14,526 nt of DNA from Thalassiosira profunda (lineage: Eukaryota > Bacillariophyta > Thalassiosirophyceae > Thalassiosirales > Thalassiosiraceae). Below the pieces are notes generated by a model that saw only the letters and a list, made by a program, of their open reading frames with translations, was not told where the DNA came from and made no database searches. A program made the position numbers and the translations under genes. Of this stretch, positions 7,846-14,526 are shown one piece after another (position 1 is the first letter of the stretch; every line of letters starts with the position of its first letter). The stretch is taken from positions 1 through 14,526 of the forward strand of contig JALLAP010000607.1 in NCBI GenBank assembly GCA_036939355.1, in the 5' to 3' direction.

Positions 7846-8025
7846 TCAAATCCGGTAACCGCTCAGAAACCACAGGAGGAGCAACGCGATGACGCCGCCT
7901 AGGCACAGGCAGCAAATGCAGCAGCCGGGATCGCGGCTCGGTTTGCGCGGCGCGTCGGCGGCGGTTACTGCGGACTCGACGTCAGCCGCCTCCGAGGCGC
8001 CCCCGGTGGCCTCCGCGGCGCTCAT
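7846..8025 (-). CDS. Small Cys-rich tail-anchored membrane protein (59 aa)
   Basis: ATG 8025; an in-frame extension to 8055 lacks ATG. The N-terminal part is Ala/Glu/Ser-rich (MSAAEATGGASEAADVESAV), then a basic linker APRKPSRDPG, five cysteines in CCICCLC and a hydrophobic C-terminal helix GGVIALLLLWFLSGYRI ending at the stop. This is the layout of a tail-anchored or palmitoylated membrane micropeptide with the N-terminus in the cytosol. No family recognised. It lies 161 bp upstream of, and on the same strand as, the CEP131-like start. An alternative is that it is an exon of a larger gene, but it has a good ATG and stop of its own. The composition contrast between the two halves argues for a real protein. 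Confidence 0.55.
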   Translation of the reverse strand: MSAAEATGGASEAADVESAVTAADAPRKPSRDPGCCICCLCLGGVIALLLLWFLSGYRI

Positions 8026-8156
8026 GCATTTGCTCGATATTGATGCTAAAGACAACTAGATATGTGTGAGCTGTACATGCACTATCAAACGAGAACTCGC
8101 CCAACCTCCAAGATTGCGCTGCTCTTCAGCTCGCCATTGCTCCACCCCTAACCTTA

Positions 8157-8396
8157 CTACTCTCCGTTGCCCTGCGCGCCAAAATGCTCGGCGCGGGCCG
8201 TGGCAATCCGCTGCTGCGCCTTCTCCGGAGTGCCATGGCGGCTCACCCCGAACTTCTTCTTTCCCTCCCCGACAAAGGCGTCGTACTTCTCCTGCACACT
8301 GCCTTTGAGCGCCTCCATCTCGTCCAGTTTGTTGTCCGCCTCCGTCCTCTGTGCCTCGATCTCCGGCACCAGCCCGACGGCTACCGCGAGTTCCAT
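8157..8396 (-). CDS. Small charged helical protein, hypothetical (79 aa, 5' end uncertain)
   Basis: From ATG 8396 it reads MELAVAVGLVPEIEAQRTEA, then DNKLDEMEALKGSVQEKYDA, then a Lys-rich KKKFGVSRHG segment and a C-terminal helix to the stop at 8157. It is soluble, with alternating charges typical of a short coiled coil. No family recognised. A good acceptor-like run, TTGTCCACACAG, ends at 8415 just upstream, so the ATG may lie in a second exon with a 5' exon somewhere in 8420-8940. It is transcribed in the same direction as the two genes to its left. Confidence 0.45.
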   Translation of the reverse strand: MELAVAVGLVPEIEAQRTEADNKLDEMEALKGSVQEKYDAFVGEGKKKFGVSRHGTPEKAQQRIATARAEHFGAQGNGE

Positions 8397-9043
8397 TGCC
8401 GTTCCCGGTGGCTGCTGTGTGGACAACGGGGGCACCGTCTCGTGGCCGCGCAATCCTCGTGTTCTTCAGCTTTCTCGGATGGCAGTGCGCCTCGGTTAGA
8501 TAGTTGGTGCACCCCCGTCGGTGCACCCCTCTCGGACCAACGCCCCGGAGACTTGCCAGGCAGAGGGATGTTTGCCAAGTGCCAAGCGGCGGCGTCAAGG
8601 CGCGGTGAGCCTCCGTTGGAGTTGCTTCTTTGAAGGAGAGAGGGCGCGTTGGGCGGGTTCCGCATTCGATGTCCGCTTTGGGATGGCGTCGCGTAAAATA
8701 CGTAGCATAGACCTAACAATATCTAACTAACGTCCCGTAAAAATCTATCCATCTTAGGCGCTCGCCGAATTTCAGAGCGTTGGGGCGTTGAAACGGCTCG
8801 ACTCCTCGACTCCTCCTCGCTTTCCCCGCCGCGCAGCGCACCAACCCGCTGGGCGCCAAATGGGGAGGCAGCGAGCTCATAATTCAGCAATTCGTCTCCT
8901 CCGTAGGCGCGGCTGATCGCTCGACCATCGGCCATCGATCGTCAGCTCGAGCGGGACGTCCACAGTTTCAGCTCGTCGCAATTCCACTCGTGCGCATTGC
9001 AATTGCAACAACACACGACCACATCAAGGCTTGCGGCCAAGCC
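8397..9043. other. Intergenic region upstream of the small charged protein and the 1041-aa gene
   Basis: It separates a minus-strand and a plus-strand gene, so it should hold promoters for both. Seen in it: a direct repeat GGTGCACCCC at 8506 and 8520, an AT-rich stretch at about 8690-8760 with several CTAAC-like motifs, and a 70-codon ATG-started minus-strand frame (8935-8723) of unclear reality. From 8940 to 9043 it is GC-rich leader, open in frame with the downstream gene but without ATG. No RNA gene or mobile element seen. Confidence 0.5.
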
Positions 9044-12000
9044 ATGCGCCTCGACCGCCCCCGCCTCGCCCGTCCCGCCCTCCCCTCCAAGATGCGCCTC
9101 CGCCTGGCGGGGCAGGACCGCCGCCCCCTCCTCGCCGACGACTCCGGAGCACACTGGCAAGAGTCGGACGACCTCGAGGAGGACGTCGACGCCCCGGGCT
9201 TCTCGCCCGGAGGATCGGGCAAGTGGATGTCCCGGTCGTTGACCAAGGCGCCGCGGACGCCCACCCTGCCCGCGGACTCCATGAAGAAGGTCAAGAGGGC
9301 GCTCGGCGCGTCCCTTCCCTCCCGGCGGGGGAACGACCCATCCAAGAGCATGAAAGACCTGTACGACGACGACCTGGAGAGCCGCGACGACGAGAGCCGG
9401 TGCCTCCTCGCGGGGGCGTACGAGGAGTACTACTATCTCGACCGCCATGGGCGCACGAACTTCTTCGCGGGCGCGTCGGGGGACGAATTGTCCCAAGAGT
9501 CGTCCGGGGCGCCGGTCGTGCGCGAGCCGTCCGAGGAGGAGGTGCGGCAGCTGCAGCTCAGGCCGGGGGCGTATCGGGAGAGTCCCGGTGCTAGCAGTCT
9601 GAGCAGCTTCAAGCAGCTCAATAGGGAGGAGTCCGGGGCCCTCAACGTGGTCGATTTGGGAGGCTTCGATTCGTCCTCTGTGGGCTCTGCGAGCGACAAG
9701 GAGAATGCCGCTGCCGGAGGGAAGGATGTTGCAGTGAGTCCCAAGGCTCCGAGCAGACTGAGCAGCCTCACCAGCGACTTGGCCGGGCTGCAGATCAGCC
9801 AGCGCTCGAGTCTCCTTGCCGGCTCGGCGCACAACAGCTCGGTCCTGGGATACAGCGTCGACAACAGCTCGTCGGACGTGGATTTGGGTACCCCGACGAG
9901 CCAGCCGAGGAAGGTCGTGGAGCAGAAGCTGTACCAGACCCCGGAAGAGTCGGTGGCTACCAAAGCTACCTACCCCACGTCGTACACGCAGCCCCGTCAG
10001 AGTCCCTGCCCGGTGGCGGTGACCGCGACGGAGCACGGGGACGTCATCTTGATGACGCCGCTGGAGGACGCGATCGACGTGGGCCCGCAGCCGGAGACGT
10101 CCGAGGCCTCCGGTCCCGGGGCGACGGGGGCGAAGCAGGCGCTAATGCTCCCCTCCCTCAGCCCGGGGACTGTGCAGGATGGCAAGGCCACGCTCGAGCC
10201 TTCCCTCAAGGGCGCCGAAAAGGAAACGCCGGTCAAGGAGGCGAAGCGAGGGGGATTCTGCCCCCAGGAATCTCCAACCGGGGTGGACGAGGTGTTCACG
10301 TCGGAGGACGAGTTTAGCCAGGTCAACTTCGCGTCCAAGCCTCTGCCATCGCAGTCGAAAGAGGCCTCCGAGTTCATCGCCAGCGAGGATTGGAGCGGCT
10401 CCGAGGACGACGAAAACGAGAGCCTCGCCAACTCCCAGGCCTTTGGGTCAGTAACAGTACACCAGGACGCCTTCCGCGACCTCGCGACGGAGCGGGCGCA
10501 GCGCAGCACAATCGAATTGCGCCCCAGCCTCGAGAGCGACTGCGAGGCGTTGAGCTCAACGGTCGTAGAGAAGTCGCCTGCAGAGAATGTGAATCGTTCG
10601 CTACTGGATGCGGTGGTGTCGGAGGAGCCGGAGGAGCCAGAAGAGGAGCCAGAGGAGGAGAACAAGGAGGGGCGCAAAGAGACGTGCGTGCGCCTGGGGT
10701 CGTTCAGCCAGATCTACAGCAGGGAGGGCAACGAGGAGCTGCTTGAGGAGGATTCGGACGACTCGGAGAGCGGCTGCTACTTTGACCTAGGCCACGATGA
10801 CATTGATGAGGCAGAGGCTCCAGTGGCTCCACGCGGCAATGAGCACAGAGTTTCGCAGAAGAGCCGACCCTGGGCGCATGCGGAAGGCACGGACGACGAT
10901 TTGTCCGCAGACTGCGTTGAAACCGACCTTGTCTCGCTCGACGGAAGCGAGGACGACCTTCCTCTGACTCCCAACCATTTGTTGTCGAGCGAGACATCAG
11001 ACTCGCCAGCCAGTGGATCTACCGACGAATATCCTACCCCAACGATGGATGACTTCGATAAGCTGAATGGCTACTGGTTGAAGGAATGGTCGGCGATGGC
11101 GGCAGCAGAACCTGAGGCCAGGTCCTTGAGCGACCCGGATGAGCGCCAGCCGCGCTTTCTGCTCAAGAAGGACGTCGGCAACGCGATGGGCGACGAGGAC
11201 GAGCCGGGAGAGCGGCAGGACGTGGAGGAGAACATATGCACCGACTGCGATGGGAATGAGTACCTCAAGATCTATGATCTCGACAGCGGCATGGAATTGT
11301 ACGAAGTCCTTCAGCGGTCGACTGAGCTTGAGACAGTGGAGGAGTGCAGCTCAGAGGAGGAAGAGGTCGACGCTAAGGAAGAGGAGAACAAAGTGGTACC
11401 AGCGGAGCCACACAGCAAGGATCTGGACGATCTGTGGTCCAAGATTGATGCGTATCAGGCCTCCGTTGGACAAGAGAACAACACACAGCCATCCTCATTC
11501 GGCAGTATCAAGTATTCGAAGAAACGAGGCGTCCATATCAAGAAGCGTGCCATTGTCAAGTCCAAGTCTTCGTCGAAGGCCAAGTTCGATCTCGCAGCTC
11601 TGGAGAAAGGCTCACACCACGAGGAGGGGACCCACCAAGAGAAGCGCTCACACTCGAGGACGGGCTCTTCGTCGTTGGATGGTATTGTTGCAGAAGCGCT
11701 TGGTTCGCTCGTCCGGAGAGAGAGTGGCATTTCCAAATCTGACGAGAAGGAGAGTGCCACGGCGAGGCGTATCTCGATGGCCAACACAGATCTCAGTCTC
11801 TTGCGGTTAATGAAAACTGAAGACCTGAAACTTCTGAAAGACGACAGTGACGATGGTGAGGGCTCGGCTGCATCGAGCAGCTTATCTCTTGATAGCTCTG
11901 GAGACGAAGATTCGTGGAACATGGACGAGGGCGATGAGGAGAAGAGTGGTCCCTCAGAAAAGCCAGTAGTTGCCACCGAACCAGCCTCTCAGCGCCCCAC

Positions 12001-12169
12001 AGTCCAGAGAGGGGCATCTTTCACGCTCACCAAGCTCTACAGTGAAAATGTGGAGCTCGCGGAGACCCTTGCATCCACCCAGGCTGAACTCGAGAAAGTT
12101 CAGAGGCAGTTGGAACTGGTCATGAGCGAACGGGACGACGTTGTTGCAAGTGCTCGCTTTGAGATGTAG
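9044..12169 (+). CDS. Large acidic, Ser-rich, mostly disordered protein (1041 aa, single exon)
   Basis: One uninterrupted frame; GCC-ATG-C at 9044 is the first ATG, and the frame is open but ATG-free back to 8990. The N-terminus is Arg/Pro-rich (MRLDRPRLARPALPSKMRLR). Residues about 40-900 are low-complexity Ser/Asp/Glu with many S-D/E sites and short acidic runs (EEPEEPEEEPEEEN near 545). Small ordered-looking islands occur, for example EEYYYLDRHGRTNFF, DDFDKLNGYWLKEWSAM, ICTDCDGNEYLKIYDLDSG, then DLDDLWSKIDAYQASV. A basic patch KYSKKRGVHIKKRAIVKSK follows, and the last about 50 residues form a coiled coil (LTKLYSENVELAETLASTQA..., then LELVMSERDDVV). No named domain seen. Absence of introns contrasts with neighbours. 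It may be a phosphorylated scaffold protein; that is inference only. GC content falls from the 5' to the 3' end. Confidence 0.8.
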   Translation: MRLDRPRLARPALPSKMRLRLAGQDRRPLLADDSGAHWQESDDLEEDVDAPGFSPGGSGKWMSRSLTKAPRTPTLPADSMKKVKRALGASLPSRRGNDPSKSMKDLYDDDLESRDDESRCLLAGAYEEYYYLDRHGRTNFFAGASGDELSQESSGAPVVREPSEEEVRQLQLRPGAYRESPGASSLSSFKQLNREESGALNVVDLGGFDSSSVGSASDKENAAAGGKDVAVSPKAPSRLSSLTSDLAGLQISQRSSLLAGSAHNSSVLGYSVDNSSSDVDLGTPTSQPRKVVEQKLYQTPEESVATKATYPTSYTQPRQSPCPVAVTATEHGDVILMTPLEDAIDVGPQPETSEASGPGATGAKQALMLPSLSPGTVQDGKATLEPSLKGAEKETPVKEAKRGGFCPQESPTGVDEVFTSEDEFSQVNFASKPLPSQSKEASEFIASEDWSGSEDDENESLANSQAFGSVTVHQDAFRDLATERAQRSTIELRPSLESDCEALSSTVVEKSPAENVNRSLLDAVVSEEPEEPEEEPEEENKEGRKETCVRLGSFSQIYSREGNEELLEEDSDDSESGCYFDLGHDDIDEAEAPVAPRGNEHRVSQKSRPWAHAEGTDDDLSADCVETDLVSLDGSEDDLPLTPNHLLSSETSDSPASGSTDEYPTPTMDDFDKLNGYWLKEWSAMAAAEPEARSLSDPDERQPRFLLKKDVGNAMGDEDEPGERQDVEENICTDCDGNEYLKIYDLDSGMELYEVLQRSTELETVEECSSEEEEVDAKEEENKVVPAEPHSKDLDDLWSKIDAYQASVGQENNTQPSSFGSIKYSKKRGVHIKKRAIVKSKSSSKAKFDLAALEKGSHHEEGTHQEKRSHSRTGSSSLDGIVAEALGSLVRRESGISKSDEKESATARRISMANTDLSLLRLMKTEDLKLLKDDSDDGEGSAASSSLSLDSSGDEDSWNMDEGDEEKSGPSEKPVVATEPASQRPTVQRGASFTLTKLYSENVELAETLASTQAELEKVQRQLELVMSERDDVVASARFEM

Positions 12170-12357
12170 GTTCATCGAGCCAGTATGTTTTATGTTAGGG
12201 GCTAGACGCCATTATTTAGACACCAAGATTGACATATCTTCACTACCGTCTCTACAAAGGGAAGTTGCGCTCCAACATCTTTCGCCTACATCCAGCGATC
12301 GGCCCTTGACACAGAGCCTCCTCTTCCTCCAAACAAGGACCAATTCTTTCAAAACAT
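12170..12357. other. Convergent 3' region between the 1041-aa gene and arsM
   Basis: These 188 bp lie between two stop codons of convergent genes and should hold both 3' UTRs. No AATAAA-type signal, hairpin or other element stands out. Confidence 0.5.
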
Positions 12358-13825
12358 TTAGCAGCATCCGCCGCCAACTCCGCCTCCTTTGGTGCTGACC
12401 CCGCCGTTGACTGCGGCGCTCTTGTAGGGGATGGTCGTTCCGCAATTTTCAAAGATGCCGAAGTGATTACTCCAATCGCCGATGAACTCGAAATGCTTCG
12501 CGAACCGGGTCTCTTTGATCATATTGTAGGTGTTCCCGCACACCGGAAAAACCTTGCCCTTTTCCATGTAATGGTGATCGTCCAACGCCCAGCCGCTCTC
12601 GAACCGCGGGATGGTCCCCTTGTAAATCACTGCCTGCCCATAATCCTCGCAGTGGGGCTCGAGGCAGTCTAGCTGGAACAGCCGGTACGTCGCCGAGAAG
12701 AACTCCAAGTTGGCGTGGCCCAGTTCATCCATCTTTTGCTGCACGGCGGCGTTCTCCACGGTGATGGGCGCATCCTCCACGAGTCGGGGGTCCTTGAATC
12801 CGCACTTCTTCGCGAGGTTGTGGAAGTCATTCCAATAGAGAGCGCCGCTACCGGAGGGAAAGTGTTGAGATGATTGTTCAATGGATCACACATCTTGTGC
12901 ACCAAAAATGATATGCACACTCCATATCCCCATCAGCACTCACGAAAGGCACTCGCCCCAAAGGACCTCGTCCTCGCGCAGTTCCTGCGGCACTCTGCGA
13001 GAGGCGTAGACGTCGGAAAAATACAGCTCACCCCCGTCCTTCAAGAGTCTGTGGCAGCTCTTCAACACAGCCTCTTTGTCTGTTTGCATGCGTGTGAGAT
13101 ATCTAATATTGTCGCCCAACAGATGCAAACAAGTCTGCAAACTACTCACCGGGACAGAGGTTGATCACGCAGTTGCTGATGATGATGTCCACCGATCCGT
13201 CCTTGAGCGATTCGATGTCGTCCAGTTTCTCAATGAGGCCCAAGTGGAACTCGACGTTGTCGAACCCGAATTTCTCCGCGTGATACGGCTGCGTCTCCTT
13301 GGCAACTGCGAGCTGCTCCTCGGTCATGTCGACCCCGATCACGCGCCCCTTCTCGCCCACGAGCTGCGAGGCGATGTAGACGTCCCGGCCTGCACCGCAC
13401 CCCAAATCGAGGATGGTCATCCCCTCCACTTCATCGGGCACGCAGAAGCCACATCCGTAGTATTTCGAGATGACTGCAAAGTAGATGCACCATATGTTAT
13501 GAATGGTAAGAAGTCAAAAGCGCACGTGTTGCAAAGTCAATTGAGGGCCAGAGCACCGCTCACCATCGGGATGAATGTTGGAAATGGCCTTGGCGATATT
13601 GGGCGCGGGCTTCACCGCCGTGCAGCAGGCGTTGGTCTTCAGGTCAGACGACTGCTGCAAAGTTTTGCCGTAGTACTCCTTCACAGATGAGTGCTGATCT
13701 GTTTTGTCGACGAACATCGTATCGGCAGCGAGGAGAGCGGAACGATGGCGGGTGACGATACCAGAGGGCACAAACGCCGCGACGAGGCTGTTGCTGGATG
13801 CAAGGAGCGCGAGGGCCACCTTCAT
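12358..13825 (-). CDS. arsM: Arsenite methyltransferase, plastid-targeted (403 aa, 4 exons)
   Basis: Exons 13825-13564, 13473-13150, 13079-12944 and 12847-12358; introns of 90, 70 and 96 bp, all GT-AG; total 1212 nt in frame. Residues 1-17 are a signal peptide (MKVALALLASSNSLVAA) followed by FVPSG, the Phe-led ASAFAP-type motif, then a basic Ser/Ala stretch: a bipartite plastid presequence. The enzyme transfers methyl groups from S-adenosylmethionine to As(III). SAM motif I is ILDLGCGAGRD (108-118) and the acidic end of strand 2 is VIGVDMT. The arsenic-binding cysteines of the family are present: C67/C68 (NACCTA), C95 (YYGCG), C189 (SNCVINLCPD) and C239 (GECLSGALYW). The C-terminal domain has CEDYGQAVIYKG and FPVCGNTY, and the chain ends GGGCC. 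ATG 13825 is chosen because an earlier frame would bury the signal peptide. Divergent from NDUFV2. Confidence 0.95.
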
Positions 13826-14084
13826 CGTTGCGCAGGGAGGGGCTCGTTGTGCAGGTTGTGTGGTCGTGTGGTGTGAAGGGGGGTTTGGCTGAGAAGCGGG
13901 CTTCGTGGGGAAGACTGAGTCAGTACGGGGAATCCCCACGAAAGTCCCAACCCTAACAAATGTCGCAAGCGTTATGCATTATCTTGGGGGGCTTCTTAGG
14001 GGGACAGATGCAGTGCCCCGTTAAATCCACAACACGGCAACTTGTGCTCAAACTCTCACAAACTCCAAACTCGTTTCAACAACC
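13826..14084. promoter_or_regulatory. Bidirectional promoter region, arsM / NDUFV2
   Basis: These 259 bp separate two divergent ATGs. They contain ACTGAGTCAGT (13914-13924), a palindrome around a central G with an AP-1/bZIP-like TGAGTCA core, and GGGGAATCCCC (13927-13937), a palindrome around a central A. AACCCTAAC at 13949-13957 resembles a plant telo-box. No TATA box is evident. Which gene each element serves cannot be told from sequence. Confidence 0.5.
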
Positions 14085-14526
14085 ATGCTGTCCATCGCCC
14101 GACTCTCATCACGACGGCTGCCATCGGCAGCGGCCGCCGCGGCTGGCCAGACCCGTGCTATGGGCTCGGCGCAGTCGTTTGTGAGTATTTTGGGCCGGGG
14201 GAGCGTGCAGAGCGACGATGCACTCAAGTGATGTGCCGATGCATGTTGATTGTTGAGGCCGACGTTCCTGCATGTGTGGTGCCGACGGTGCCCTTGCAAT
14301 CAACCGTCCATCACCCTTCAGAAGCACAAATTTGCAATTCGTCTCGATGAATTGTTGGTGCATGCATCACTTCTGTTCGCTTCCGCCCGGGCAATTCTGA
14401 TATATGTTTGGTGTATGCCTCACATGTGCCTCATCACTCCTGCCCTCACCCCCACCCTCCCCCCTCTTTGCGCAGCACATCAACACCCCCGACAACACCC
14501 CGGAGACGTACTTCGACTTCACCGAG
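14085..14526 (+). CDS. NDUFV2: Complex I 24-kDa subunit (NDUFV2/NuoE), first two exons, partial
   Basis: Exon 1 is 14085-14180 (32 codons), phase 0; the intron is 14181-14475 (295 bp, TTT/GTGAGT to TTGCGCAG); exon 2 starts at 14476 and leaves the window. Exon 1 encodes an Arg/Ser/Ala-rich mitochondrial presequence: MLSIARLSSRRLPSAAAAAA, then GQTRAMGSAQSF. Exon 2 gives HINTPDNTPETYFDFTE, matching the conserved start of the mature 24-kDa subunit (H-x-x-T-P-x-N-x-P-x-T-x-F-x-F-T in other eukaryotes). In the family, this protein binds the [2Fe-2S] cluster N1a in the NADH-oxidising arm of respiratory complex I; the cluster cysteines lie further downstream and are not in the window. The first intron is three to four times longer than all others here. 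Confidence 0.85.

Noticed and set aside
8184..8633. Plus-strand frame of 149 codons
   Set aside because: Composition is Leu/Arg/Cys-rich without domain, antisense to the small charged minus-strand protein; no splice or start context supports it.
8723..8935. Minus-strand 70-codon frame with a real ATG
   Set aside because: No family, biased Arg/Ser composition and position in a promoter region; could be a 5' exon of the neighbouring minus gene but no splice pair was convincing.
8942..10036. Minus-strand open frame of 364 codons
   Set aside because: Arg/Gly/Leu-rich shadow of the GC-rich 5' part of the 1041-residue gene; it does not begin at a plausible ATG context and shows no domain.
13076..13690. 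Plus-strand frame of 204 codons
   Set aside because: Antisense to arsM exons and crosses its introns; arsM identity is unambiguous.
13949..13957. Telomere-like AACCCTAAC
   Set aside because: A single copy only, so not a telomeric tract; at most a telo-box promoter motif.

Overview
The window is nuclear DNA of a eukaryote. It has well-spaced genes on both strands, and short GT-AG introns (70-96 bp, one of 295 bp) can be placed by joining conserved protein segments in frame. The most likely source is a flagellated alga with a red-derived secondary plastid, probably an ochrophyte (photosynthetic stramenopile). Three signs support this: an arsenite methyltransferase begins with a signal peptide ending in A-A-F-V-P, the ASAFAP-type plastid import signal; a CEP131/AZI1-like ciliary protein is present; and there is a six-cysteine ShKT-like ectodomain of a kind common in stramenopiles. 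A haptophyte or cryptophyte cannot be excluded from sequence alone.

Left part (1-4461, all minus strand). A long three-exon gene runs off the left edge and encodes an OTU-type cysteine protease with a basic, histone-H1-like 25-residue repeat linker and an acidic tail. About 900 bp upstream lie between it and the next gene and hold a 72-bp minisatellite and a 33-bp duplication. Then comes a single-exon SAP-domain protein with a very acidic N-terminus.

Middle part (4462-8396). A control region with ten GATA motifs at helical spacing and an 18-20 bp inverted repeat separates the SAP gene from a plus-strand gene for a single-pass membrane protein with a ShKT-like domain. That gene converges, with only 26 bp between stop codons, on the minus-strand CEP131-like coiled-coil gene. 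Two small minus-strand ORFs follow: a 59-residue Cys-rich tail-anchored protein and a 79-residue charged protein.

Right part (8397-14526). A 1041-codon intronless plus-strand gene encodes a Ser/Asp/Glu-rich, mostly disordered protein of unknown function. It converges on the four-exon plastid-type arsM gene. ArsM is divergently arranged with the first two exons of the mitochondrial complex I 24-kDa subunit gene (NDUFV2), which leaves the right edge. The two genes share a 259-bp promoter region containing two near-perfect 11-bp palindromes.

No operon logic applies. The genes look like an ordinary gene neighbourhood (ubiquitin/chromatin, cilium, arsenic detoxification, respiration). No RNA gene, transposon or CRISPR array was recognised.
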